From: DATLZB01 sp035574175
GTDB taxonomy: Bacteria; Pseudomonadota; Alphaproteobacteria; Rhizobiales; Hyphomicrobiaceae
Assembly: GCA_035574175.1 (NCBI GenBank)
Contig: DATLZB010000016.1
Location: 1-43,899 of the forward strand
Length of the DNA stretch: 43,899 bases
Direction of reading: 5' to 3'
Below are positions 34,991 through 43,509 of this stretch, piece by piece (position 1 is the first letter of the stretch; each line of letters begins with the position of its first letter). A program made the translations under genes and the position numbers. The notes beneath the pieces were generated by a model. It did not search any database. It saw only the letters and a program-made list of their open reading frames with translations, and was not told the origin of the DNA.

Positions 34991-37225
34991 TTAGATCACC
35001 TCTGCCTTAAGCAGCTCACTCTTGAGCACGCCCGCCATATATCCGATAAAGTTGTCGTACTCATGCGGCCATTTGTACAGTTCGCGCCGTTCGGGAAATG
35101 CGGTGAGCCCAAGCGCTTCAATCCTCTCCGCCCATAGCTGCACGCTACCCATCAAAATTTCTTGAAAGGACAATCGTTCCCCGGAGCGTATTCGGGCGAC
35201 AAGGTTGCTGTCGACCACGACAACGCGCGTATCGGCCTGTATCACGCGTCCGTATTGGGCCACCTTTGGGTAATCTTTTTTCTTCTCGGCCTCAGTTAGC
35301 TGATCCTGGGCTGGCCGGTTCTTCAACTCCTCTGCCATTGCGGCGGATACCAGACAGGCGGGTGACATGCGACAAAAGTCGCCTCTTGCAAATTGCCGCT
35401 TCAGCACTTCGCCGGGATCGCGCGCGCCGGGATGACGAGTTATGCCGTCGACGGTTTCGAGGATGAAATCGAAGACGGTGGCGGGTCCCTGGTCGCTGTA
35501 CTCGCCATTGCGGTTTACGCGCCCACCCGTCTGAATGAGATTCGCCGTGCTGAACCTTTCGCGAAAGCCGGTCCGGAACGACAAGTCCAGGCCCGCCTCC
35601 AAGCAACTTGTGGCAACCACAGTCCAGTTCTTGTCGCCTCGCTTGGTCAGGCGCTCGACAATTCGGTTGACGATCGGCGCTCGATCCTTGGGGCACAAGG
35701 CGGTTGAAACGTGAAGCACATCCTTGCCGGCGTCGCGCATCTTTTGCGCGAGAACGGCCGCACTTTGGACGGTATTCAGGATCACGAGCCGAGGACCGGG
35801 TTCGCATTCTACCCGCTCAATCAATTCTTTCGGGGATCCAATCAAGCCCTCCGTCACATAGCGAATCCGGTTCCTTTCGGAAGAAACGGCCGCTGCTCCA
35901 AGATTAGAAGGCATGATTTCCGGCACCGCAGCAGGAGGATCGATCACCTGGGGGTTCTCCCAAAACTTGGCGAGGCTTCCACTCGCGAACACGAACCGAC
36001 AACTCCACTTGTCCGCCAACTCGCGGAGCCATCGCCAGTTCTGAGGCCATAGTGGAACCGGCAGCGCCGCATGGGCCTCGTCGAGAAACACTGCCGAGCC
36101 CGGCAGTTCATGGAGCTTGCGAAGCTCGGAGGGGCCGCAGGCCGCGAGGGTTTCAAAAAACTGCACGCTCGTGGTTACAACAATGGGTGCCCGCCAAAGC
36201 ACGGCAACGTCACGATCAAGCCGGCTGCTGAAATCGGCCTTGTGATGGTGCGCCACTACGACGTCCTGCGGGTTCTCCCCTGGGAGGCTTAAAGCTTCCC
36301 GGAGAACACGAACCGTCTGGTCGATAATGTTTGTATACGGCGCGACGATAAACAGGCGGCGGAGGTTGTTTTCCAGGGCCGATTTCAGGAGGAAGGCGGT
36401 GATCGCCGTCGTCTTGCCCAAACCCACGGGGGCTTCGCAGCAAGCGAAGGCGTCCGAAATGTTGGCGTCCCGTGCCGCCCAGTAGAAAGCTGCGCGGGCC
36501 GTATCTCGGGCGCCGCCGCCTTTTCTTCCCAGGTCCTCGACATATGCATCCAGTCTGTGCAGCCGATCCTGCCACCGCACCGCAATCGGCTCGCCTGGAG
36601 CAACGCCCCTGTCGAACGCAGCCGTATCGGAGTAGTCGGCGTCGACCAGACAAGACAGGGCGAGCCGCATCGATAAGCCATGGGACGGTTTTGCTGGTGC
36701 AATAGCAGTCCGACCCACCGCGGCTTCATGATCCGCTAAGTATTGAGAAAGCCGCCCGTTCGTTCGTTCTATCTGCCGACAGTGTTCGCTTCGCTCGCAA
36801 TCCTCATGGCGCAGCCCGCGCAACCTGAGGCCGAGACCATCGGGATCGAAATGTTTGGCAAGACACGGAAGGCCGGGCGAGTGGTGCGCTCTTACGAGCC
36901 AGGCTGCCATCCAATTGCCGCTCGCGCGCAGGTGCGCAACGCCCGCGTCGATATGATCCCAGGGCAACTTGCCCCCTCGTCCCTGGTTGAGCGCCGCTTG
37001 GTTGTCGGGATCGAGCTTACCCAGATCGTGAAAAGTGGCCGCCATCTCGATGCTTGCAAGCAAGTCAGTCGGTGCTTCGCGAGCGAAGCAAAGCATCCTT
37101 TCAGCGCGTTGCCGGGCCCCGATGCGAACACGCTGAACATGCCCCTCGTAATAATCCGCCTCTGCCCCTGCTTTGGGCGCCGAATGGGCTAAGAGGTCGG
37201 AACGCCTGACACCCGCCGTTGTCAT
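34991..37225 (-). CDS. cas3: CRISPR-associated nuclease-helicase Cas3 (I-C-like, HD at N-terminus)
   Basis: The 744-residue Cas3 carries both activities in one chain. The HD nuclease is at residues 25-175, with GHVQRV, FHDLGKLD (His66-Asp67), WDHIDAGVAHL and RAHHSPG. The SF2 helicase follows with the P-loop APVGLGKTT (about 264-273), DEAH at 382-385, VATSCLEAGLDLSF (motif V) and QTGGRVNRNGE (motif VI). All catalytic residues are intact. The N-terminal HD differs from type I-U Cas3, where the HD lies at the C-terminus. ATGA at 37222-37225 overlaps the cas7 stop, which fixes the start. It is last in the effector operon rather than first, the usual I-C position. Confidence 0.92.
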   Translation of the reverse strand: MTTAGVRRSDLLAHSAPKAGAEADYYEGHVQRVRIGARQRAERMLCFAREAPTDLLASIEMAATFHDLGKLDPDNQAALNQGRGGKLPWDHIDAGVAHLRASGNWMAAWLVRAHHSPGLPCLAKHFDPDGLGLRLRGLRHEDCERSEHCRQIERTNGRLSQYLADHEAAVGRTAIAPAKPSHGLSMRLALSCLVDADYSDTAAFDRGVAPGEPIAVRWQDRLHRLDAYVEDLGRKGGGARDTARAAFYWAARDANISDAFACCEAPVGLGKTTAITAFLLKSALENNLRRLFIVAPYTNIIDQTVRVLREALSLPGENPQDVVVAHHHKADFSSRLDRDVAVLWRAPIVVTTSVQFFETLAACGPSELRKLHELPGSAVFLDEAHAALPVPLWPQNWRWLRELADKWSCRFVFASGSLAKFWENPQVIDPPAAVPEIMPSNLGAAAVSSERNRIRYVTEGLIGSPKELIERVECEPGPRLVILNTVQSAAVLAQKMRDAGKDVLHVSTALCPKDRAPIVNRIVERLTKRGDKNWTVVATSCLEAGLDLSFRTGFRERFSTANLIQTGGRVNRNGEYSDQGPATVFDFILETVDGITRHPGARDPGEVLKRQFARGDFCRMSPACLVSAAMAEELKNRPAQDQLTEAEKKKDYPKVAQYGRVIQADTRVVVVDSNLVARIRSGERLSFQEILMGSVQLWAERIEALGLTAFPERRELYKWPHEYDNFIGYMAGVLKSELLKAEVI

Positions 37226-38100
37226 TGGTTGGTGCAAAGGTCAGTCAACGTCACTCTGCTTTTGATCGAAGCGTCGATGCTTTTGTCAGTGGGGATTTCA
37301 TATTCATCGAGACTCTTTGACGGCTCCTGGGGGGTGGTCTTCTTCTTCGGCGTCAATGCGTCGATGATCTTGTAGTCGGGGCAGGAGCCAAGTGGGCTCT
37401 TATGCTCGGCGTACCAGGCATGCAGCAAATTGACCGATGTCCGGATCGCCGACGCCGTATGTGAGTATGCATACGGGATCAGGAACTTCAGCAACTTAAT
37501 ATCCGTCTCGTCGCACCCTGTGTTCCTGGCAAAGGTCGGGTTGACATAAAACGGCATCGTGTAGACACCGTGTTGAACCACCCGCCAGCCCAACGGCGCC
37601 ATTCCACGATCTTTGCCAGGCTCAACGGGAGGGTTGGTTGTGGTCAAGCGCTGGATTTCTACAGGCGCAATGCTGATACCGACCCCGAACTGAACGACGC
37701 CCGTCGAAATGAAGTGCTCTTTGCCTTTCTTATTTTCAGCCTTGATCGCCTCCAGGATCGTGTTACCGAACACCCGAGCGTCCCAGTATTTGGGGATGAA
37801 TTGGTCTCGATCCAGTTTTCCAATTTCCTTGAGATTGCGTTCGTACGATTCTAAGATGTCATAACCGCGGCCATTCCCGTTGATCTGCAGCGTCTTTGCT
37901 GCCACCTCCCAGACGGGCCCTTCCTTTTCTGCTACCAAGTCCCGCAGCTTGCGCTTAAACGAAACCGCTGAGATCAAGCCGCGACCATCAGCATCCAGCG
38001 TTCGCGGATCGCTTTCAGCGTCCGGGTCGCCGTTGGGGTTGGAGCAGCGAACCTCGATTACGAGCAATCCCGTTCCGCGATTAAACAATCCCTTCGCCAT
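37222..38100 (-). CDS. cas7: Cas7 backbone protein, Csd2/Csh2 family
   Basis: The 292-residue RAMP protein forms the crRNA-binding backbone of the Cascade complex. From the ATG at 38100 (AGGAGG seven bases upstream) it reads VIEVRCSNPNGDPDAESDPRTLDADGRG, cut here to its key NPNGDPDAE, the hallmark of Csd2-type Cas7. DARVFGNTILEA, STGVVQFGVGISIAPVEIQRLT, and PLGWRVVQHGVYTMPFYVNP follow, then the end AYSHTASAIRTSVNLLHAW. It differs from Csb1 of type I-U. Its start overlaps the cas8 stop by 20 bases and its stop overlaps cas3. It is a divergent member, and I assign it to I-C by motif and by neighbours. Confidence 0.88.
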   Translation of the reverse strand: MAKGLFNRGTGLLVIEVRCSNPNGDPDAESDPRTLDADGRGLISAVSFKRKLRDLVAEKEGPVWEVAAKTLQINGNGRGYDILESYERNLKEIGKLDRDQFIPKYWDARVFGNTILEAIKAENKKGKEHFISTGVVQFGVGISIAPVEIQRLTTTNPPVEPGKDRGMAPLGWRVVQHGVYTMPFYVNPTFARNTGCDETDIKLLKFLIPYAYSHTASAIRTSVNLLHAWYAEHKSPLGSCPDYKIIDALTPKKKTTPQEPSKSLDEYEIPTDKSIDASIKSRVTLTDLCTNQ

Positions 38101-40252
38101 CGCTTTCCTCCTCTCTTTCGTCCCCATCATCGGCCTCAGCTTTGCTCCGCGGCGGCAGGCCTGCGACATAGCCTAGCAGCAACTCCGCACGAAATAGATC
38201 GTCAGCCGCTTGCGGGAGCTGACCATGTAAGGCGGTGCTGATCTCAGCCGCCTGGCGATACTGCCAAATGGCCTGCGAAATCTTCCAGCCTCGGTCCTTT
38301 TCCTCGCGCTCGCCGCTGTTGCGCAGTCTAGCCGCTTCCGCGGCGCTCGCACGTTTCGCCCACGATGCGTATGGCTTCCAGCGTCTCGCCAACGCGGCCA
38401 AAGCCTTCGCCGGGTTTGTTTGCGCCATCGAAAGAACCGAGTTGCCCAGGAGCGCCGGCGGTACCTGCCCTTGCCGCACGTCGGCGCAGTAGCCGGCGTG
38501 CACGACATCCGCAACGGACAGGAGCTGCCCCAATCGAAATGCTGCCTCGTTCATCCACGAGCCTCCCCCTCTACCTAAAGCATTCAGCAAGATCGCCAAC
38601 AGTGTCAGAGCGCGTAGTGCGGTATTCGTATCGAGCCCGGACAGTCGAGCGCCATGCTCTAAATGGGCTGTCGCTTCAAGAAGCTGATGGTGCCTCCTCA
38701 GGACGACGTGAAGAAGTCGCTGAGCCAGTCGCCGCGTGTCCCCCTCCTGAAGAAAGAGGCTGAAAGCTTCCGTTGCCGGAACTCCGATCGCATCTGTGGC
38801 TTCCGTGCCTCCCCTAACGAATTGCCGTCTTGTCAGCGAGGGAATGTTGAGCGGCGTCAGGCTTTGCGGCCGCCGACGCGCTTTTTTGTGCCAAAGGAAT
38901 AGCCAGGGCGGCAGATTGCGCTGCGCCTGCGTCCACTGTTCAGCGCAGTCGTGCAGCTGTCCGACGGTCACACGGCGATGAAGCAAAGCCTTGCGATTGC
39001 CCTCGTCCACTTTGCGCAAGAGGCACACCTGCACCGGTGTCTTTCGAAAGTCTTCCGGTGCTTTCCCTTCGATTGCATTTATAAGGCGCTCCGTTCGTCG
39101 CTCGTAGACAGCGACCGGATCGAGCTCGACATTTCGATCATCGAACTCACCGTCGCCCTCGTCAGCAAGTAGGCCAATTGTCGGTGCATCAGGAACACCC
39201 TCTACAAAGGCGATCAACAGATCCTTCAGGGGCTTGCCCGCCTTCTCGCGCCTCTCGCCCGGAACCGTACACCAAGTGACGTTCCTTCGGGGTTCGCGAA
39301 CGAGCTCTTTGACTGCGCTCGCCAAATCTCCGATGGCGAGCCTACCCACCGGGAACGCATCAGGGCCAAATCGACCATAAGAGCCAGCGGCCGGAAGATC
39401 GTTGTTCTTTGAAAAAACGTAGGATAGACCAAGCGCCGGCAGGTTCGTTTGAGGAAAGTTTCCCCTATGGAGCTCAACGTCCTTTCCAGTAATGGCACAG
39501 CGACCTACGTCGGTGCTGCCGGACCCTGATAGCGCTCGTGCCGCTGCGCCTCTGTTACGAGGATCATGGACATCGCGATCGAACTGCTTGCTCGTGACAT
39601 CGAAGTAGAACTCACCACCAAATACCTTTGTCTTCGGGCCGTCCTTCTTTTGCTTACCGATCAAGGCATTGCGTGCTGGCTCCAACCAATTGTCGATTCC
39701 GCGTCCAATTTCACTTCGGATTGCGGCTACCAACGCGTCAACAAAGGCGTGTCGCGCCTCATTTTCATCGCCGAACATCGTCCGGAAGCTGTCTATAACA
39801 GCCGGCACAGCTGCAGCTTCCGATTCGATATTAGCGAGGGCCTCGCGTTTGCGTTGTAAGCAATCTAGCAGGCCTTTACCGGGCCAGCGATCCCAGTGCT
39901 GACCGCCTGTCTGGTATTTTGCGGTGGCCTCATATAAGATTGTTCGGCGATCAGCGAGTGTCGCGCCTTTCCAACGCTCATTAAACGTCTCGCGCTCGTC
40001 GCTGGACAAATTTAACAAGGGAGGCAGAGAAACAAGGGGAAAGCTGTTGTGCTTTCCCTCGCGAAAGGTCCAGAGGTGCCCTGCCAAGCCGGCAGAGAGA
40101 AGCTCGACTCCAGCAAGGCTGCCGTCGGCGTTGAGGCGCAGGAGCAAGGGTCTCTTATTCTTGGTGACCGGCTGGACGTCGGGATGTTCGGTCTCCAGCG
40201 TGATGCCGGCAGCCGTCAGGCCCCGCCGCATCGATTCCAATTCATTCAGCAA
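38081..40252 (-). CDS. cas8c: Cas8c/Csd1-like large subunit, divergent and long
   Basis: The protein has about 723 residues from a TTG at 40252, with GGAG upstream; the alternatives are ATG 40282 (overlapping cas5 by 41 bases) and ATG 40231. Csd1 features are an N-terminal strand LLLRLNADGSLAGVELL, then CAITGKDVELHRG, FSKNNDLPAAGSYGRFGPDA in place of SFNxxxFESYG, and NVTWCTVPG in place of VFW. The C-terminal half is helical and ends with an acidic tail (DDGDEREEESDG). Csd1 is usually 550-620 residues, so this is longer. It is not the Csx17 large subunit of type I-U. It would recognise the PAM and recruit Cas3. The assignment to Cas8c is by position and these weak motifs. Confidence 0.78.
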   Translation of the reverse strand: MLNELESMRRGLTAAGITLETEHPDVQPVTKNKRPLLLRLNADGSLAGVELLSAGLAGHLWTFREGKHNSFPLVSLPPLLNLSSDERETFNERWKGATLADRRTILYEATAKYQTGGQHWDRWPGKGLLDCLQRKREALANIESEAAAVPAVIDSFRTMFGDENEARHAFVDALVAAIRSEIGRGIDNWLEPARNALIGKQKKDGPKTKVFGGEFYFDVTSKQFDRDVHDPRNRGAAARALSGSGSTDVGRCAITGKDVELHRGNFPQTNLPALGLSYVFSKNNDLPAAGSYGRFGPDAFPVGRLAIGDLASAVKELVREPRRNVTWCTVPGERREKAGKPLKDLLIAFVEGVPDAPTIGLLADEGDGEFDDRNVELDPVAVYERRTERLINAIEGKAPEDFRKTPVQVCLLRKVDEGNRKALLHRRVTVGQLHDCAEQWTQAQRNLPPWLFLWHKKARRRPQSLTPLNIPSLTRRQFVRGGTEATDAIGVPATEAFSLFLQEGDTRRLAQRLLHVVLRRHHQLLEATAHLEHGARLSGLDTNTALRALTLLAILLNALGRGGGSWMNEAAFRLGQLLSVADVVHAGYCADVRQGQVPPALLGNSVLSMAQTNPAKALAALARRWKPYASWAKRASAAEAARLRNSGEREEKDRGWKISQAIWQYRQAAEISTALHGQLPQAADDLFRAELLLGYVAGLPPRSKAEADDGDEREEESDGEGIV

Positions 40253-40874
40253 AGGTGAGCACTCCGTTGGTGATCCGCACATTCTGTCGAAATTGGGGAC
40301 GGTACTTGCCGCCGCGCGGAGCGCTCCACATGCTCAAGAGCATGGACGGAATCATCAGGTTGAGATCGGCATCGACCTCGAATTCCTCCTCACGGAACGG
40401 CCCCCAGTATGAGCATGGAAATTCCTTCCATCCCAGAACAGGGGTACTCAGGCAGCGACCGAGACGAAGGCGCTTTTGGAATTGATCGCTCAGGTAATGG
40501 CGAGTGTTGGTACCGTTGGCGTTTTTTCCGTGGCATTCCCCGTAAATGCGATAACAGACGTTCGTCAGCACGGTGGCGAAGCGCTGCATCCGCGCTCCTT
40601 TGCTCAGTTGATTGGATTTGCGCAAAGGGCCGCCGTAATTCGTGGCGTACCGCTGATACGAGACCGCTCCGCCCGCTGTGCCGCGCCGCTTGCAGATTTC
40701 TACCTTTGTGGGAACGATCCAAGCGTCCCCGCTCCTGAAACGCGCAATCGACTCGAAGATGCCGATGCAAGCGGACAATGTCGGTGCGGGATAGCTCGTC
40801 GGAGCGCTCCCCGTGTCAGGCCGGGCGAACATAGCCAGGGGGCCGGCCACTTCAATCGAGATTCGATACGACAT
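40242..40874 (-). CDS. cas5: Cas5 (Cas5d-like, type I-C)
   Basis: The 210-residue RAMP protein begins at the ATG at 40874, with GGAGGA immediately upstream. The start is part of a TAATG junction with the stop of the Cas3u fragment. Cas5d-like landmarks are RISIEVAGPLAMFARPD, PAPTLSACIGIFESI and VLTNVCYRIYGECHGKN. RHYLSDQFQKRLRLGRCLSTPVLGWKEFPC follows, here noted by its key GRCLSTPVLGWKEF. In I-C systems Cas5d itself cleaves pre-crRNA using a Lys-His pair. By eye the matching position here reads Arg-His (NTRHYL), so activity is uncertain. It overlaps cas8 slightly and is the first whole gene of the effector operon. Confidence 0.85.
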   Translation of the reverse strand: MSYRISIEVAGPLAMFARPDTGSAPTSYPAPTLSACIGIFESIARFRSGDAWIVPTKVEICKRRGTAGGAVSYQRYATNYGGPLRKSNQLSKGARMQRFATVLTNVCYRIYGECHGKNANGTNTRHYLSDQFQKRLRLGRCLSTPVLGWKEFPCSYWGPFREEEFEVDADLNLMIPSMLLSMWSAPRGGKYRPQFRQNVRITNGVLTFAE

Positions 40875-41170
40875 TATTCCTCCCCGGACCACCGCAATCC
40901 CACCGCCACCGCGCTCGCCTGATCCACCACCGTGCGGCGGTCAACGACATAGACGAGCCGGCGCGGCAGGTGCACCGCACGCCGCTCCACCTGCGCTGCG
41001 AGCGCCAGCAGCCAAAGCACGATGACCGACGTTTTTCCCAATCCCGTGGGGATGTCGCAGGCGTGAGGGATCGCTCCGCTCTCAAACTTGGCAAATAGCC
41101 GCTCTTGCCATCGAAAGGGGCTGTTGCCTGTGAGCGAACGGAAACTGTCGGTGAAATCGAGGCCGGACAT
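40874..41170 (-). pseudogene. N-terminal fragment of type I-U Cas3 (Cas3u)
   Basis: The 98-codon frame from the ATG at 41170 encodes only the beginning of a type I-U Cas3 helicase. FTDSFRSLTGNSPFRWQERLF leads directly into the P-loop CDIPTGLGKTSVIVLWLLALA, cut here to its core PTGLGKTS, and then LVYVVDRRTVVDQA. There is no HD domain before the helicase, as expected for I-U Cas3, which carries HD at its C-terminus. After AVGLRWSGEE the frame ends in TAA, whose last A is the first base of the cas5 ATG. The rest of the helicase and the HD domain are gone, so it cannot act as Cas3. Its translation may still couple to that of cas5. Confidence 0.82.
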
Positions 41171-41455
41171 GCAACTCGGTCCCGTCGATCTTAGGACCCA
41201 GCCGGCTGCAGCACCTGCCACCGGCGCAATGCAGCGCCCAGCGAAATAAAATATGCGCGTTTGTTGCAAGCCATAACAATCACCCCATTCACGCAATAGA
41301 ACGAAGAAAGAACAAATACATGCCACGCGTCAAGCTGGATGGCGAGCCTTATCCACAAGCACCAATCTCGCCATCGATAGAGCTCTTGCGGGGCTTGCGG
41401 CCGACCGCTGCTGTGAGGCAACGGCTGTGAATCCAACACAACGTTGAATTTGCAC
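41171..41455. promoter_or_regulatory. Divergent intergenic region between the cas operons
   Basis: These 285 bases separate the minus-strand interference operon from plus-strand cas4-cas1 and hold no convincing gene. The middle part (about 41235-41325) is the most AT-rich stretch here, with AATAAAATATG and TTGTTGCAAGCC. Both promoters probably lie here. I could not place clear -35/-10 pairs on either strand. Confidence 0.5.
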
Positions 41456-43210
41456 ATGGCCTCCCCGACACACGAAGACAGCAGCGCTTCCGGAGGCGCG
41501 CCGCCCCACCCCACCCAGCTCGCCCTCGAACTCCCTGCGCCGCCGGCCACGGGCGACACGCCGCTGGTGCCGGTGCGCATGGTCAACGAGTGGGTCTACT
41601 GCCCGCGTCTCGCCTTCCTCGAGTGGGTCGACGGTGAGTGGGCGGACTCGGGCGACACCGAGGAAGGGCGGCGCGTGCACGTGCGCGTCGATGCGGGCGG
41701 GGGCCGCCTGCCCCCGGCCGAAGAAACCGACGAGCGGCCAGACTTCGCCGCCCGTTCCGTCACGCTCGCCTCCGAGACCCTCGGCATCATCGCCAGGATC
41801 GACCTCATCGAGGGCGAGGACGGCACCGTCACGCCGGTCGACACCAAGAAGGGCAAACGCCCGCACGTGGCGGAGGGAGCCTACGAGCCGGAACGCGTGC
41901 AGGTGTGCGCACAAGCGCTGATCCTGGAGGACGCCGGCTACAAAGTCGGCGACGGCGCCATCTGGTATGCCGGCTCGCGCGAGCGGGTGCGCATCGTGCT
42001 CGACGAGCAGCTGCGGGCCAAGACGCGCGCCGCCATCTCCGAGCTGAGACTCACCGCCGCGGCCGGCCGCCTGCCGCCCCCGCTCGTCGACAGCCCGAAG
42101 TGCGTCCGCTGCTCGCTCGCCGGCATCTGCCTGCCCGACGAGGTGGCCTTCTTCCGCCGCGGCCTGGCGCCGCGCCCGCTCAATCCCTCGGCCGACACCG
42201 CGCTGCCGCTCTACGTACAGGAGCCGGGCGCGCGTATCAGCAAGTCCGGCGAGGTGCTGGTGATCGAGACCAAGGAGAGCAAGACCGAGGTCCCCATCGT
42301 CGATGTGTCGGAGCTGGTGCTGCACGGACCTGTCTCGCTGACGACGCCGACCGTCGCCGCCCTGCTGCGCGAGGAAATCCCGGTCACCTGGGCTTCGACC
42401 GGCGGCTGGGTGCTCGGCCACACGGTCTCGACCGGACACAGGAACGTCGCCATCCGCATGGCGCAGTACCGCGCCGCCTTCGACGAGCGCCGCTCACTCG
42501 CCTTCGCCCGCAGCCTGGTGGCGGCCAAGATCCGCAATGCCCGCGTGTTCCTGCGCCGCAACTTCAAGGCTGGCGACGAGGCCGAGCGCGATGCGGCCTT
42601 GCAGGCGCTGGCGCGGCTGGCGGACCGGGCGGCCCATGCGGCGAGCGAGGGCGAGCTGCTCGGCCTCGAAGGCGAGGCGGCGGCGCGCTATTTCCGGCTG
42701 TTTGCCACCATGTTCGGCGAGGCGGCGCGCGACTTCCCCGCCTTCGCCTTCGAGAAGCGCACCCGCCGTCCGCCGGCCGACCCGGTCAACGCCTTGCTCT
42801 CGCTCGGCTACACGCTCTTGACGCGCACCTGGCTCACCGTGTTGTCGGCGGTCGGCTTTGATCCCTACCTCGGTTTCTATCACAAGCCGCGCTTCGGCCG
42901 GCCGGCGCTCGCCCTCGACCTGATGGAGCCGTTCCGGCCGATCCTCGCCGACTCCACGGTCATTCAGGTCGTCAACAACGGCGAGGTGAAGGCCGATGGC
43001 TTCCTCGCCGCCGGGCCGGCGGTCAACTTGAAGCCGCACGCGCGGCGCGCGTTCATCGCCGCCTACGAGCGCCGCCTGAGCCAAGAGGTGACCCACCAGG
43101 TGTTCGGCTATCGCGTGTCCATGCGGCGCCTGCTCGAGGTGCAGGCGCGCCTCCTCGCACGCTATCTGGGCGGCGAGATCGACGAATATCCGCATTACCT
43201 CGTACGGTAA
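41456..43210 (+). CDS. cas4-cas1: Cas4-Cas1 fusion (type I-U/I-G adaptation)
   Basis: The 584-residue fusion couples PAM processing to spacer integration. Residues 40-230 are Cas4: NEWVYCPRLAFLEW supplies Cys49, ARIDLIEG and PVDTKKGKRP hold the RecB-type nuclease Asp and Lys, and CVRCSLAGIC supplies Cys216, Cys219 and Cys225 for the iron-sulfur cluster. Residues 250-584 are Cas1, with the active site Glu405 (GLEGEAAARYF), His476 (GFYHKPRFGRP) and the DLMEPFRP acidic residues. All catalytic positions are intact. The fusion is the hallmark of type I-U, though it also occurs in a few other subtypes. The ATG at 41456 lacks a clear ribosome site; TTG at 41444 is an alternative. Cas2 follows five bases on. 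Confidence 0.95.
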   Translation: MASPTHEDSSASGGAPPHPTQLALELPAPPATGDTPLVPVRMVNEWVYCPRLAFLEWVDGEWADSGDTEEGRRVHVRVDAGGGRLPPAEETDERPDFAARSVTLASETLGIIARIDLIEGEDGTVTPVDTKKGKRPHVAEGAYEPERVQVCAQALILEDAGYKVGDGAIWYAGSRERVRIVLDEQLRAKTRAAISELRLTAAAGRLPPPLVDSPKCVRCSLAGICLPDEVAFFRRGLAPRPLNPSADTALPLYVQEPGARISKSGEVLVIETKESKTEVPIVDVSELVLHGPVSLTTPTVAALLREEIPVTWASTGGWVLGHTVSTGHRNVAIRMAQYRAAFDERRSLAFARSLVAAKIRNARVFLRRNFKAGDEAERDAALQALARLADRAAHAASEGELLGLEGEAAARYFRLFATMFGEAARDFPAFAFEKRTRRPPADPVNALLSLGYTLLTRTWLTVLSAVGFDPYLGFYHKPRFGRPALALDLMEPFRPILADSTVIQVVNNGEVKADGFLAAGPAVNLKPHARRAFIAAYERRLSQEVTHQVFGYRVSMRRLLEVQARLLARYLGGEIDEYPHYLVR

Positions 43211-43215
43211 CGGCC

Positions 43216-43509
43216 ATGGTGGAAGAGCGTCTCTATATCGTCACCTACGACATCTCGGACGATCGGCGCTGGCGGCGCGTGTTCAAATTGATGAAGGGCT
43301 ACGGCCGCTGGCTGCAGCTTTCCGTGTTCCAGTGCCGGCTGACGGCGCGGCGCCGGGCCGAAATGGCGCGCCGTCTCGAGGAGGCGATCCACGGCCGCGA
43401 CGACCACGTGCTGATCCTCGACTTGGGGCCTGCCGACAAGGTCGACCCGCGGGTGGAGAGTCTGGGCAAGAGCTTTGCCCCGGTGACGCGGACGGCGATC
43501 GTGATATGA
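43216..43509 (+). CDS. cas2: CRISPR-associated endoribonuclease Cas2
   Basis: The 97-residue ferredoxin-fold protein forms the centre of the Cas1-Cas2 integrase. It begins RLYIVTYDISDDRRWRRVFKLM, with the metal-binding Asp in TYDIS, followed by YGRWLQLSVFQCRL. It ends in DHVLILDLGPAD and TAIVI. The length is normal. It is five bases downstream of cas4-cas1 and directly upstream of the CRISPR leader, so the adaptation genes and the array are one unit. Confidence 0.95.
   Translation: MVEERLYIVTYDISDDRRWRRVFKLMKGYGRWLQLSVFQCRLTARRRAEMARRLEEAIHGRDDHVLILDLGPADKVDPRVESLGKSFAPVTRTAIVI

Larger units (their letters stand above)
34960..40880 (-). other. I-C-like effector cassette replacing the core of a I-U operon
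   Basis: This segment holds cas5, cas8, cas7 and cas3, all on the minus strand and read as one operon. It is flanked on one side by the truncated Cas3u and on the other by the truncated Csb2, both of type I-U. Its base composition is visibly more AT-rich than cas4-cas1 and csb2. The boundaries are inferred from where I-U protein similarity stops, and are good to a few dozen bases. No transposase, integrase or terminal repeats are seen at the edges, so homologous or illegitimate recombination is more likely than transposition. Confidence 0.65.

Noticed and set aside
36743..37192. Plus-strand frame of 149 codons inside cas3
   Set aside because: Antisense to the HD-domain region of cas3, whose motifs are intact; no ribosome site or family features.
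34960..40880. Effector cassette as a transposon (Tn7-like or IS-borne)
   Set aside because: No transposase genes, terminal inverted repeats or target duplications are seen, and Cas3 is present and intact, unlike transposon-encoded Cascades.
41330..42439. Minus-strand frame of 369 codons overlapping cas4-cas1
   Set aside because: Antisense to a gene with complete catalytic motifs; composition is that of a shadow frame.
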